Positions 18,489-27,307 are shown, counted from the stretch's first letter. The stretch is 64,000 nt of DNA from Brevibacillus parabrevis (GCF_003710905.1 NZ_RHHV01000012.1:682001-746000), one strand, 5' to 3'. Numbers and translations: made by a program. Notes: generated from the letters alone by a model not told the origin.

Positions 18489-20099
18489 GTGACGACTGCC
18501 CGAAAAGCGATGTCTTTGCAAACGAGAATGATTTTGCTCGTGACTGTCGGTATTATTTTGATTATTTCGTCAGTTGGCGCCGTGTTTTCTTCGATGGTCG
18601 CTTCCTCGATTGAGGACCAAATCGGGAAGAAGGCGCTGAGCGTAGCGAAGATCGTCGCCAACGATCCCGAGTTGCGCAGAGCTTTTGACACTGCCTCCCC
18701 GTCCGCGCTGATTCAGCCGATTGCGGAAAACGTCCGGATGCAGACAGGCGCGGAATTTGTCGTCGTAGGCAACCGGGAAGGCATTCGCTATGCGCATCCG
18801 CTCCCGGATCGCATTGGCAAATCGATGGTGGGCGGCGACAATGAGCCGGGACTTGCGCATGGGCAATCGTATATTTCCAAGGCGATTGGCAGCATGGGGC
18901 CGTCCTTGCGCGGAAAAGTGCCGATTCGCGACGACGATGGCGCCGTGGTCGGGATTGTGTCTGTGGGCTTTTTGCTGGAGGATATCGAGGAAGCGATTGG
19001 CGACTACCAGTTGCAAGTGCTTTTGCTCACGCTCATCGCACTCGTCTGCGGAATTGCTTTTGCGATCTGGCTCAGCCGCTATTTGAAAAGGCTGACGTTA
19101 GGGCTGGAGCCGGAGGAGATTGCGGCGCTGTACGTGGAACGCAATGCCGTGCTCGAATCTGTCAGGGAGGGGATCGTGGCGATTGACCGGAACAATCGGA
19201 TCACGATGATGAACAAGGCGGCGATCCGCATTCTGGATTTGCCGGAGGAAGACATCCACCACAAGCAAATTTGGGACGTGCTGCCGGACAGCCGCATGCC
19301 CGATGTATTGAAGACGGGCGAGCAGCAGCTTGACCGCGAAACGATTACCAGCGGCAAGGAAATCATCGTCAACCGTCTCCCGATCAAGCTTGGCGGCAAA
19401 GTCGTCGGGGTCGTCAGCAGCTTTCGGCCCAAGTCGGAAATCGACAAGCTGACATCGGAGTTGTCCCAAGTCAGACGCTATGCCGATGTGCTGCGCGCAC
19501 AGACCCACGAGTTTCACAATTTGCTGTATACGATTTCCGGGCTGTTGCAGCTCGGTTCGGTACAGGAGGCAATCGAACTGATCACGAGCGAGACTTCCGC
19601 GCAGGAAGAGCTGATCCTCTTTGTCGCTAGGCGAATCCCTGATCCGATGATCGGCGCTCTGTTGCTCGGCATGCACAACCGCGCGAAGGAGCTGAAAATC
19701 CAGTTTGTCATCGATCAGGACAGCGAGGTAAAAGGGCTGCCGCCGCATATCAACCGCCAGCAAGTGATCGTGCTGCTCGGCAATCTGATGCAAAACGCGC
19801 TCGAAGCCGTCAATGAAGCGGGCGTCCAGCAAAAGCGCGTGGACATTTACTTGGCAGATACGGGGGAAGAGCTGTTGTTTGAAATCGCCGATTCCGGGCC
19901 AGGTGTGTCGGATGAGCTGCGCGATGCGATTTTTGCCTACGGCTTTTCCACGAAAGCAGGGGAGGAGCGCGGGCTTGGTCTGGCAAAAGTGCGCGGCATG
20001 ATCGAAGAGATGGGCGGCTATATTCTCGTGGGAAAAAGTGATTGGGGCGGGGCGCTGTTTACGGTGTCGCTGCCAAAGAGAAAGGAGGAAGGACAGTGA
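18489..20099 (+). CDS. CitA/DcuS-type sensor histidine kinase
   Basis: 536 residues with the DcuS/CitA layout: TM1 (about 16-38), an extracellular single-Cache domain (residues 40-175), TM2 (about 177-197), a PAS domain (220-320), the phospho-acceptor H340 in AQTHEFHN, and an HATPase domain (NALEAV, DSGPGVSDE, RGLGLAKV). The family senses citrate, malate, fumarate or other carboxylates. Start is a GTG. Its stop overlaps the GTG of the response regulator, so the pair is translationally coupled. With tctCBA downstream it likely controls carboxylate uptake. Confidence 0.93.
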   Translation: MTTARKAMSLQTRMILLVTVGIILIISSVGAVFSSMVASSIEDQIGKKALSVAKIVANDPELRRAFDTASPSALIQPIAENVRMQTGAEFVVVGNREGIRYAHPLPDRIGKSMVGGDNEPGLAHGQSYISKAIGSMGPSLRGKVPIRDDDGAVVGIVSVGFLLEDIEEAIGDYQLQVLLLTLIALVCGIAFAIWLSRYLKRLTLGLEPEEIAALYVERNAVLESVREGIVAIDRNNRITMMNKAAIRILDLPEEDIHHKQIWDVLPDSRMPDVLKTGEQQLDRETITSGKEIIVNRLPIKLGGKVVGVVSSFRPKSEIDKLTSELSQVRRYADVLRAQTHEFHNLLYTISGLLQLGSVQEAIELITSETSAQEELILFVARRIPDPMIGALLLGMHNRAKELKIQFVIDQDSEVKGLPPHINRQQVIVLLGNLMQNALEAVNEAGVQQKRVDIYLADTGEELLFEIADSGPGVSDELRDAIFAYGFSTKAGEERGLGLAKVRGMIEEMGGYILVGKSDWGGALFTVSLPKRKEEGQ

Positions 20100-20797
20100 A
20101 GCAAAAGCTGGAAGTGCTGATCGTCGAGGACGATTTGCGCATTATCGACATTAACAAAAGATTCGTCAGCAAACTGGATGGCTTTGAAGTCATCGCTACG
20201 GCGACCAATGGCAGTGACGCCAAAGAGCTGCTCGCCTGCACGCGGCCTGACCTGGTGCTTTTGGACGTCTATTTGCCTGACATGCTGGGAACCGAGCTGG
20301 TCTGGTACATCCGCCAGCACTATCGGGATGCAGATATCATCATGATTACGGCAGCCAAAGAGATGGAGATGGTTCAGGAGGCGCTGCGTGGCGGCGTTTT
20401 TGATTACATCGTCAAGCCGCTCGTCTTTGAGCGCTTCCGGGAGCGGCTGGAGAGCTATCGCGCCCATTTGCTGCGGACGCGAGAGGCAAAAGAGGTAGAC
20501 CAGGACGTCATCGACCAAATCATGACCAGACGTTCCCTCAGCCCCAAAGGGCGGGAGTCAGCCATGCCAAAAGGAATCGACCTTTTGACGCTGGAAAAAG
20601 TCATGGAGGCGATCAGGCAAACCGGAGACAAAGGCGTCTCGGCAGAAGAAATCGGCCGCGAAATCGGCACGAGCCGCACGACTGCCAGACGGTATTTGGA
20701 GCATTTGGTGCAGGAGAAGCAGGCCAGGGCTGATTTGATCTACGGAAGTGTCGGCAGGCCAGAGCGGAAGTACCGTTTTTTGCCCGAGCAGGCGTGA
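20096..20797 (+). CDS. CitB/DcuR-type response regulator
   Basis: 233 residues. The receiver domain has the acidic pair ED (residues 11-12), phospho-acceptor D57 in LVLLDVYLPD and K in IVKPL. The C-terminal half carries a helix-turn-helix typical of CitB/DpiA regulators (GVSAEEIGREIGTSRTTARRYLEHL). GTG 20096 overlaps the kinase stop and is preceded by AAAGGAGGAAGG, so the longer frame is rejected. The probable target is the tct promoter region just downstream. Confidence 0.92.
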   Translation: MKQKLEVLIVEDDLRIIDINKRFVSKLDGFEVIATATNGSDAKELLACTRPDLVLLDVYLPDMLGTELVWYIRQHYRDADIIMITAAKEMEMVQEALRGGVFDYIVKPLVFERFRERLESYRAHLLRTREAKEVDQDVIDQIMTRRSLSPKGRESAMPKGIDLLTLEKVMEAIRQTGDKGVSAEEIGREIGTSRTTARRYLEHLVQEKQARADLIYGSVGRPERKYRFLPEQA

Positions 20798-20890
20798 ACA
20801 ATATGAACAAAAAGTTGCTAATTTTCAAAATATAACTTATGCACGAAAACTATTCCCCCCGAATCCCGCATGATACGTTAATGGCAAGCG

Positions 20891-20904
20891 TGACAGCGCT
20901 TACA
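20891..20904. promoter_or_regulatory. cre-like site (CcpA) before tctC
   Basis: TGACAGCGCTTACA matches the cre consensus TGWAANCGNTNWCA at all fixed positions except one. It lies about 30 nt before the tctC start, where bound CcpA-HPr-Ser-P would block transcription. This suggests catabolite repression of carboxylate uptake. Confidence 0.65.
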
Positions 20905-20933
20905 AAAACAACGGGCTGAAGGGGGATTTTTGT

Positions 20934-21971
20934 TTGAAAAAGAAAAGAAGCGTGATCATCACTTTGTCGGCGTTCATCACACTGGCTCTGGCAGCATGTG
21001 GCGGTGCAGGAAGCGGCACGTCCACGCAAGGCTCCCAGCCGACACCTGCTGCATCTGCCTATCCGGAAAAAACGATCGTGTTTGTCGCTCCCTCTGGTGC
21101 AGGAGGCGGCTGGGACAAAACAGCCCGCTCACTCGGCAAAGTGTTGAACGAGAGCAAGCTGGTGACCGAAGCGATTACGGTCGAGAACAAGCCTGGCGGC
21201 GGCGGAACCGTATTTATGGCCGAGTACGTCAGCAAGGACAAAGGCAACGCCTACAAGCTGTTCGTCAGCTCGCCCCCGATCCTCATCAACCACAACAAAA
21301 AAGAGGGAAACAGTCCGTTTGGCTTCCAGGATGTGACCCCGCTGGCGCAAATGACGAAAGATTTCGGCGCTCTGGTCGTCCGGGCTGACTCGCCGTACCA
21401 GGATATGAAAAGCTTTTTGGAAGAGCTGAAAAAAGACCCTGCGAAAATGACGCTGGCTGGCGGTTCAGCGCCCGGATCGATGGATCATCTCGTAAGCGTC
21501 TTGCCCGCTGCCAAGTACGGAGTTGACCCGAAAATCGTCAAATACGTCTCCTACGACGGCGGCGGAGAAGCGATTGCAGCGCTCCTCGGCGGGAATGCGG
21601 ACATGATTGCGACAGACGCGTCCGGCGTCGGAGAATACGTGAAGGCGGGCAAAGTACGGGTGCTCGGCGTTACTTCAACAGAGCGGATGGGCGGAGAGTT
21701 AAAAGACGTTCCCACATTGAAAGAGCAAGGAATCGACGCCGTCTTCACGATTTGGCGAGGGGTGTTCGGCCCGCCAAACATGCCAGCAGATGCCAAGGCG
21801 TACTGGGACAGCAAGCTGAAAGAACTGTCAGAGAGTGAAGCGTGGAAAAAGGAGCTGGCTGCAAACGGCTGGGAGAGCGAATACAAGGATGCCGCTGCTT
21901 TTGCCACCTTCCTGGAAGAGCAGGATGGGCAAGTAAAAGAGCTGCTGACGTCGCTCGGCATGGCGAAATAA
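20934..21971 (+). CDS. tctC: Tripartite tricarboxylate transporter substrate-binding lipoprotein (TctC family)
   Basis: 345 residues with a lipoprotein signal ending LALAACGG (lipobox Cys about residue 21), as expected for an extracytoplasmic binding protein in a monoderm. The Bug/TctC fold shows in YPEKTIVFVAPSGAGGGWDKTARSL and FMAEYVSKDKGNAYKL. It captures carboxylates for TctAB. Start is TTG after GAAGGGGG. The genes order C-B-A is standard. The broad TctC family takes citrate, aromatic acids and others, so the ligand is open. Confidence 0.9.
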   Translation: MKKKRSVIITLSAFITLALAACGGAGSGTSTQGSQPTPAASAYPEKTIVFVAPSGAGGGWDKTARSLGKVLNESKLVTEAITVENKPGGGGTVFMAEYVSKDKGNAYKLFVSSPPILINHNKKEGNSPFGFQDVTPLAQMTKDFGALVVRADSPYQDMKSFLEELKKDPAKMTLAGGSAPGSMDHLVSVLPAAKYGVDPKIVKYVSYDGGGEAIAALLGGNADMIATDASGVGEYVKAGKVRVLGVTSTERMGGELKDVPTLKEQGIDAVFTIWRGVFGPPNMPADAKAYWDSKLKELSESEAWKKELAANGWESEYKDAAAFATFLEEQDGQVKELLTSLGMAK

Positions 21972-22004
21972 GGCGTTGACTGCTGGGGGGAGAAGGAGGT
22001 TGTC

Positions 22005-22469
22005 ATGAATCTGAGATTTGACCGCTACGGCAGTATCGCATTTGCCCTGATCGGCGCTTTTTTTATCACACAGAGCCAGTATATCTCCACGAGCGCATAC
22101 GGCAGCCAGGTTGGCCCGAATCTGTTCCCGCTCGGCTTGGGCCTACTGCTTGTCGTGCTCAGCCTGCGCCTGTTTTGGGAAACTTTCCAGTCGAAGTACC
22201 GTTCTGACTCCAAAGCGGAAGCGGGACTAATGTACAAGCGCTTTTTCACGATACTGGCCGCGACGTTGTTGTACGTGCTGCTTCTGGAAATGATCGGATA
22301 TGTGATCGCTACGGCTTTGTTCCTTTATGCAACATTTTTGGTCATGGGCAGCAAAAGTCAGCTGAAATCGCTTGTCGTCTCCCTGGCGTTTTCCGTCGGA
22401 GTATACGTGGTGTACGTGCAACTGCTGAAAGGGACGCTGCCGGGGCTGCCTGCCTGGTTGAGCGTCTAA
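22005..22469 (+). CDS. tctB: Tripartite tricarboxylate transporter small membrane subunit (TctB family)
   Basis: 154 residues with four predicted membrane helices (about 9-27, 42-57, 80-105 and 120-142), the normal TctB size and topology. The ATG follows AAGGAGG. It is 33 nt after tctC and 13 nt before tctA. Confidence 0.88.
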   Translation: MNLRFDRYGSIAFALIGAFFITQSQYISTSAYGSQVGPNLFPLGLGLLLVVLSLRLFWETFQSKYRSDSKAEAGLMYKRFFTILAATLLYVLLLEMIGYVIATALFLYATFLVMGSKSQLKSLVVSLAFSVGVYVVYVQLLKGTLPGLPAWLSV

Positions 22470-22482
22470 GGAGGGACATATA

Positions 22483-24009
22483 GTGAGCGCTCTGCACTAT
22501 TTGGCAGATGGATTTCTCATTGCATTCCAATGGCAAAATTTGATTTATGCGTTTATCGGGGTGCTGATCGGGACGGCTGTAGGCGTGCTGCCGGGGATTG
22601 GCCCGATGAGCGGCGTGGCTTTGCTGATGCCAGTGACGGCGTCGCTTACGGCGGGCTTGCCCCCCGAGATGGCGGCGGCGAGCGCTCTGATTTTGCTTTC
22701 AGGTGTGTACTACGGGGCGATGTACGGAGGATCGACGACATCGATTTTGCTGAACACGCCCGGTGAATCGTCTTCGGTTGTCACGACGCTGGACGGGTAT
22801 CAGTTGGCAAGGCAGGGGCGAGCCGGGGCGGCCCTGTCGATTGCCGCCATCGGTTCGTTTGTAGCAGGCATCGTTGCGCTGATCGCGCTTGTGTTTTTGG
22901 CCGATCCGCTTTCTGATATGGCGTTGCAGTTCGGCCCGGCGGAGTATTTTTCGCTTATGCTGCTCGGACTGTGCGCGGTAAGCGGACTCGGAGGCAAGTC
23001 GATGACCAAGGCGCTGATGATGACCGTGCTTGGCCTTTTGCTGGCAACGATCGGGATCGACAACGTGTCGGGAGTGGCGAGGTTTACGTACGATATTCCC
23101 GATCTGTACCAAGGGCTGGAGTTTTTGACGATAGCGGTCGGATTGTTCGCGCTCGGAGAAGTGTTCAAAACGATTTTGGAAAGGGATCAATCTGCGCAGG
23201 AAATCATCAAAGTCGGGCGGATTCTGCCCAGCAAGCAGGATCTCAAGGAGAGTGCTGCTCCGATTGCTCGCGGCTCCTTGCTCGGATTTTTCATCGGCGT
23301 CCTGCCTGGTGCAGGCGCTACGCTGGCCTCGTTTTTTTCCTACATTTTGGAGAAAAAGTGGAGCAAGCACCCGGAGCGCTTCGGAAAAGGCGAGATTGCC
23401 GGAGTGGCTGCTCCCGAGTCCGCCAACAACGCCGCGTCAGGCGGAGCGATGATCCCGCTTTTGACATTAGGCATCCCGGGGTCCGGGACAACCGCGATCT
23501 TGATGGGCGCTTTGCTCATGTACAATGTGCAGCCAGGGCCGCTTTTGTTCAGCGACCACCCGCAAATCGCCTGGGGTCTGATCGCCAGCATGTTTATCGG
23601 AAATTTGATGCTGCTCGTGCTGAACATGCCGCTGGTCAAGATTTTTGCCAAAATCATCGAGACACCACCGCACTTTTTGCTCCCGATGATTATCGCCATC
23701 TCGGTGTTCGGGGTGTACGCGGTACAGATCAGCACGTTTGACCTTATCTTGCTCGTCCTGTGCGGTCTGGCTGGATATTTTCTGAACAAAAACGACTTCC
23801 CGCTCGCTCCGCTTGTGCTCGGTCTTGTACTCGGCCCGATGATCGAGAACAACATGCGCCGTGCCTTGACGACTTCCAACGGGGATTTCACGATTTTTTA
23901 CACCAAACCACTCTCCGCGCTCTTTCTTGTATGTGCCCTCGCCTGGCTGGTCGTGCCGCTCGTCATGAAGCGGCGGGGAAAAACCGTTGTGATTAATGAA
24001 GAAGCGTAA
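22483..24009 (+). CDS. tctA: Tripartite tricarboxylate transporter large membrane subunit (TctA family)
   Basis: 508 residues, about 11-12 membrane spans. TctA signatures are present twice, as in the family: GVLPGIGPMSGVALLMPVT with YGAMYGGSTTSILLNTPGE near the start, and GVLPGAGATLASFFSY with GIPGSGTTAILMGAL in the middle. It carries the symport channel. The GTG start follows AAGGAGGG. Confidence 0.94.
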   Translation: MSALHYLADGFLIAFQWQNLIYAFIGVLIGTAVGVLPGIGPMSGVALLMPVTASLTAGLPPEMAAASALILLSGVYYGAMYGGSTTSILLNTPGESSSVVTTLDGYQLARQGRAGAALSIAAIGSFVAGIVALIALVFLADPLSDMALQFGPAEYFSLMLLGLCAVSGLGGKSMTKALMMTVLGLLLATIGIDNVSGVARFTYDIPDLYQGLEFLTIAVGLFALGEVFKTILERDQSAQEIIKVGRILPSKQDLKESAAPIARGSLLGFFIGVLPGAGATLASFFSYILEKKWSKHPERFGKGEIAGVAAPESANNAASGGAMIPLLTLGIPGSGTTAILMGALLMYNVQPGPLLFSDHPQIAWGLIASMFIGNLMLLVLNMPLVKIFAKIIETPPHFLLPMIIAISVFGVYAVQISTFDLILLVLCGLAGYFLNKNDFPLAPLVLGLVLGPMIENNMRRALTTSNGDFTIFYTKPLSALFLVCALAWLVVPLVMKRRGKTVVINEEA

Positions 24010-24039
24010 AGCGCAGGGCCGATTTTCACGGATTCAACC

Positions 24040-24068
24040 TTGACAGGTATTGCCTCTCCCCTTATCAT
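24040..24068 (+). promoter_or_regulatory. Sigma-A promoter of the GNAT gene
   Basis: TTGACA (24040-24045), a 17-nt spacer and TATCAT (24063-24068). Confidence 0.72.
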
Positions 24069-24085
24069 AGGAAAAATTTAGCGAA

Positions 24086-24117
24086 GCTGTTCTGTTTGGG
24101 CAAGCAAGCAGAACAGC
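24086..24117. promoter_or_regulatory. 9-bp perfect inverted repeat in the GNAT leader
   Basis: GCTGTTCTG and CAGAACAGC flank a 14-nt spacer, starting about 18 nt after the -10 box and ending just before the ribosome site. It could be an operator or an RNA hairpin that affects translation. Confidence 0.45.
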
Positions 24118-24129
24118 AGAGGAGAGACG

Positions 24130-24723
24130 ATGATGTTGACGATCGAACCCGTTACACTCGAAGGAAAACTCGTAAGACTGGAACCGTTGCGTCCCGAGCA
24201 TGCGGAGGGAATTTTCGCATCCGGAGACTTTCCGGAAATCTGGAGCAATATGTCTGTCGAGATTCGAACGCTGGCGGACGCAGAGGCTTTTATCGCGAAT
24301 GCGCTGAAAATGGAGGAAACCGGAACGGAGCTGCCTTTTGCCATCCGCAATCGCGCCGACGGCACCGTTATAGGCAGCACGAGATTTTTGGCGATTTCGG
24401 CAAAAGATCGCGGGCTGGAAATCGGCTTCACCTGGTTGACCCCCAGCGTCTGGAAAACGGGCGTCAACACGGAGTGCAAGTGGCTCTTGCTGCGGCACTG
24501 CTTCGAGCAACTGGGATGTATTCGCGTCCAACTGAAAACCGATGCGCGCAATGTCAACTCACAGCGGGCTATTGCGCGGATCGGCGGCATCCGGGAAGGC
24601 GTGCTTCGCAATCACATGATCAGACGGGACGGCTTGTTCCGCGACTCGGTGTACTTCAGCATCATCGACAGCGAATGGCCGGGAGTGAAGGAACGGCTGG
24701 AATTGTTGCTGTTTGGTGAATAA
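24130..24723 (+). CDS. GNAT N-acetyltransferase (RimJ/RimL-like)
   Basis: 197 residues. The pattern LVRLEPLRPEHAEGIF, IGSTRFLAISAKDRGLEIGFTWL, and VQLKTDARNVNSQRAIARIGG (acetyl-CoA loop and 'N..S.ra..kiG' helix) is that of Acetyltransf_3 proteins acting on protein N-termini or small molecules. AGAGGAGAG precedes the tandem ATGs. Substrate unknown. Confidence 0.85.
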   Translation: MMLTIEPVTLEGKLVRLEPLRPEHAEGIFASGDFPEIWSNMSVEIRTLADAEAFIANALKMEETGTELPFAIRNRADGTVIGSTRFLAISAKDRGLEIGFTWLTPSVWKTGVNTECKWLLLRHCFEQLGCIRVQLKTDARNVNSQRAIARIGGIREGVLRNHMIRRDGLFRDSVYFSIIDSEWPGVKERLELLLFGE

Positions 24724-24816
24724 AAGGGCGTAGCGATTGTAGGCGCAGATTCTCCTGTGTACAATAGGGGTGAACATTGGAGAAAACTCCACATGCGTTT
24801 AGAAAAGAGGGTATAC

Positions 24817-25233
24817 ATGAGACTCCGCATCTTGCCGACTGGCTACGTGTTGCTTGTCGGGGATCTTGTCGCCTTTTTGCTGTTTGCTTACTATGGGAAG
24901 CTGGCTCATAATCTGCCTGTCACGATTTGGGGAATAGGCGAGACATTGGCGCCATTTTTAATCGGTTGGATCGTCGCCATGTTTGTGTTTCGCACGTATG
25001 GGGAGCGGGTCTATTCATCTTGGTGGCGGCAACTGCTCACGATGCTGTTCACGTGGACGCTCGCGGCACCGATTGGCCTTTTGATCCGCGCCTGGTGGAC
25101 GGGCGTGCCGATCACCCTGATTTTTGCTGCCGTCGCGTACTTTGTGACTTTGGCGTTTCTCTTAGGCTGGCGTCTTCCTTTTGCCATCGTCCATCTCCTG
25201 TGGAAAAAGACGAGACATCAGACTATTCACTAA
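24817..25233 (+). CDS. DUF3054 family membrane protein
   Basis: 138 residues, four membrane helices (about residues 9-27, 36-58, 70-90 and 98-120). PTGYVLLVGDLVAFLLFAYYGKLAH and the AAPIGLLIRAWW motif match my memory of DUF3054 proteins; function unknown. I prefer ATG 24817, preceded by AAAGAGGG, over in-frame ATGs at 24757 and 24793. Confidence 0.75.
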   Translation: MRLRILPTGYVLLVGDLVAFLLFAYYGKLAHNLPVTIWGIGETLAPFLIGWIVAMFVFRTYGERVYSSWWRQLLTMLFTWTLAAPIGLLIRAWWTGVPITLIFAAVAYFVTLAFLLGWRLPFAIVHLLWKKTRHQTIH

Positions 25234-25288
25234 TAAACCGTCCCAAATTGGTTACGCTATCCTGTGATGACAGCAGGAGGTGAATCAT

Positions 25289-25420
25289 TTGGGCAAGAAC
25301 AACAACAGCAAGGACCTGGGCAAAAATCGCGGAAAAACGTTGGATCATAACGATCAAAACACGAACCTGCGCCAATCCCAGCACAACGATCGGAATGAAG
25401 GTACTGCCAAAGACCGCTGA
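25289..25420 (+). CDS. Small spore-protein-like peptide, 43 aa
   Basis: A TTG start sits 5 nt after GGAGGTGA. The product begins MGKNNNSKDLGKNRGKTLD and is Asn/Lys/Gln/Asp-rich with no hydrophobic stretch, like minor small acid-soluble spore proteins (SspN/SspP types). Assignment to one Ssp family is uncertain. The stop codon lies inside the first arm of its own terminator, which makes the gene very compact. Confidence 0.6.
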   Translation: MGKNNNSKDLGKNRGKTLDHNDQNTNLRQSQHNDRNEGTAKDR

Positions 25421-25438
25421 GCATTCAGCGGTTTTTTC
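25413..25438 (+). terminator. Intrinsic terminator overlapping the stop codon of the 43-aa gene
   Basis: CCGCTGA (including the TGA stop) pairs with TCAGCGG over a 4-nt loop, then TTTTTTC. Confidence 0.85.
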
Positions 25439-25518
25439 ATGGGCACGCAGCCTTTTTTCGGGAAATACAGGCGCCAGCATAATGGCTAGAAACTGACAGA
25501 GTCAGTCTGGGCAAATCG

Positions 25519-25546
25519 TTCGACAAGCAGCAAGATGTGTTATAAT
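25519..25546 (+). promoter_or_regulatory. Probable sigma-A promoter of the 25584-27218 operon
   Basis: A perfect TATAAT (25541-25546) with a weaker TTCGAC -35 at 16 nt. A 15-nt palindrome, ACTGACagaGTCAGT, lies just upstream at 25492-25506. Confidence 0.55.
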
Positions 25547-25583
25547 AGGTCTTGTTTTTCAAGCGAGTGGAGGGGAAAACCGT

Positions 25584-25940
25584 ATGACGGAACCGATGCA
25601 TGACGTACAGCCGGTGACCTTGTCGTCACAGGCATTTTTCATTTTGTGTCGACTGTACGACGGATGCTACGACGAACTGAGCAAAAACGAACAGGTTCGC
25701 GAGCTGGTAGAGTCGATCGGAGATATGCTTTTGGCCGGAGTGGAGACGCTGGAAAAGCAAGAGATAAAGCCAAAAACGATCACCTTTCCACTGACGGTGC
25801 AGCAAGCCTTTTTTTTGAGAAGACTTATCGTGGAGCTGCTCGCTTCGGCACCTGCTGGCAATGACGCAAAGACGACGCAATGGCTTCAGGAATGCTTGAC
25901 GGCTTTGTCCGGGGGCGGTGCCAAAGCGGATGCGCACTAG
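25584..25940 (+). CDS. Hypothetical protein, 118 aa
   Basis: A soluble, helical protein (VRELVESIGDMLLAGVETLEKQE; QQAFFLRRLIVELLASAP) of no family I recognise. GGAGGGG lies before the ATG. Its 3' end overlaps the start of tenI, which suggests translational coupling with the thiamine genes; no functional link is otherwise visible. Confidence 0.7.
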   Translation: MTEPMHDVQPVTLSSQAFFILCRLYDGCYDELSKNEQVRELVESIGDMLLAGVETLEKQEIKPKTITFPLTVQQAFFLRRLIVELLASAPAGNDAKTTQWLQECLTALSGGGAKADAH

Positions 25941-26559
25941 AAAACAGCTTCACGTCATCACAAGCGGCAAACAGTCGCTGGAGAGCGTCATGCGAATGGC
26001 CGAGGCTGCCTATGCGGGAGGGATGGATTTCCTGCATATTCGCGAAAAGCAGCGGACAGCCAAAGAATGCATGGACTGGGTTCGGGCGCTGGCGAATGTC
26101 GTCCCGCTCTCTGCGCTTGTCGTCAATGATCGGGTCGATGTAAGTGCCGCGTCAGGCTGTGCTGGCGCTCATCTGGCTTATCACAGTCTTGCGGTCGGCG
26201 ATGCCCGGCGAGTTTTGCAACCGGAACAAAAGGTGGGACGCTCTGTCCATTCCTACGAGGAAGCGGAACAGGCGGCGGAAGCAGGGGCAGACTATCTTTT
26301 GTATGGACATATTTATCCAAGCGCTTCCAAGCCAAACCTCGCGCCGAGAGGAACGTTCGAGCTGGCGAAAATAACCGCAGCGTGGACGATCCCGGTCATT
26401 GGGCTTGGCGGGATTACGCCAGAGCGCACAGGCGAGGTGCTTGCAGCAGGCTGCGCTGGAGTTGCTGTACTATCAGGAATTACCAATGCCACAGATGCGA
26501 AGCTGGCTGCTTTGGCCTATCGGGAGGCGTTGGATCGCTGGGAGGGGAATGCGAGATGA
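25930..26559 (+). CDS. tenI: Thiazole tautomerase TenI (ThiE-like fold)
   Basis: 209 residues, a thiamine-phosphate-synthase-like barrel: DFLHIREKQRTAKECMDWV, LVVNDRVDVSAASGCAGAHL, then PVIGLGGITPERTGEVLAAGCAGVAVLSGI. The downstream gene is the true ThiE; this copy keeps the TenI-like short phosphate and pyrimidine loops, so I assign aromatisation of the thiazole tautomer. The start could be GTG 25918 or ATG 25930. Its stop overlaps the thiE ATG. Confidence 0.85.
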   Translation: MRTRKQLHVITSGKQSLESVMRMAEAAYAGGMDFLHIREKQRTAKECMDWVRALANVVPLSALVVNDRVDVSAASGCAGAHLAYHSLAVGDARRVLQPEQKVGRSVHSYEEAEQAAEAGADYLLYGHIYPSASKPNLAPRGTFELAKITAAWTIPVIGLGGITPERTGEVLAAGCAGVAVLSGITNATDAKLAALAYREALDRWEGNAR

Positions 26560-27218
26560 GAGACAGGCAAACACTTCGGGACAAAATGGGCGTTTACTTT
26601 GTCATCGGCACACAAGATTGCGGCTTTTCGCGCGAGAAAACGGTGGAGATCGTTCGCGAGGCGCTTGCGGGCGGAGTGGGCACGTTGCAGCTTCGTGACA
26701 AAGGCAGCAAGCTGACTTCCGAAGAACGCTGCGAACTCGGACGGCAGCTCCAGGAGCTGTGCCGCGAGCATCAGACGTTGTTCTTCGTCAACGACGATGT
26801 AGACTTGGCCGTTCGCTTGCAAGCAGACGGTATCCACGTCGGACAGGATGACATGCACTTGGCCGAGGTGAGAGCCATGGTCGGCGAAGCGATGTACATC
26901 GGGATATCGGCAGGCACGGTAGAGGAAGCGATTGCGGCGAAAAACGGCGGAGCGGACTGCATCGGAGTGGGAGCGATGTTTGCCACTTCTTCGAAGGCAG
27001 ATGCCGGGGAGCCGATCGGGCCGGCAGGACTGCGGGAAATCCGCGAGGCTGTTGGCGCTGAGCTGCCGATTGTCGGGATCGGGGGCATCACTCTCGAAAA
27101 CGCGAAGCAAGTATGCCAGGCCGGGGCAGATGGCGTTGCCGTGATCAGTGCGATCAGCAGAGCCGAATCGCCGAAGCAGGCTGCGGAAGACTTGCTGCGG
27201 ATTGTACGATCGATCTAG
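26556..27218 (+). CDS. thiE: Thiamine phosphate synthase
   Basis: 220 residues with ThiE motifs: VGTLQLRDKG (pyrophosphate and pyrimidine contacts), FFVNDDVDLAVRLQADGIHVGQDDM, CIGVGAMFATSSKADAG and IVGIGGITLENAKQVCQAGADGVAVISAI. It couples HMP-PP with thiazole phosphate. ATG 26556 overlaps the tenI stop as ATGA; a much longer upstream frame is rejected. No TPP riboswitch signature is visible before the operon. Confidence 0.93.
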   Translation: MRDRQTLRDKMGVYFVIGTQDCGFSREKTVEIVREALAGGVGTLQLRDKGSKLTSEERCELGRQLQELCREHQTLFFVNDDVDLAVRLQADGIHVGQDDMHLAEVRAMVGEAMYIGISAGTVEEAIAAKNGGADCIGVGAMFATSSKADAGEPIGPAGLREIREAVGAELPIVGIGGITLENAKQVCQAGADGVAVISAISRAESPKQAAEDLLRIVRSI

Positions 27219-27307
27219 CACGGACAAAGAGACGAATACATATGGTAGGGTAACATTACTCATTCAAGAAGGAACCCGATACTGGCGACCAGAAGGAGGT
27301 GGAACCG

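Noticed and set aside
25500..25583. TPP riboswitch before the tenI-thiE operon
   Set aside because: I looked for the conserved CUGAGA-type THI box and did not find it; the leader is too short.
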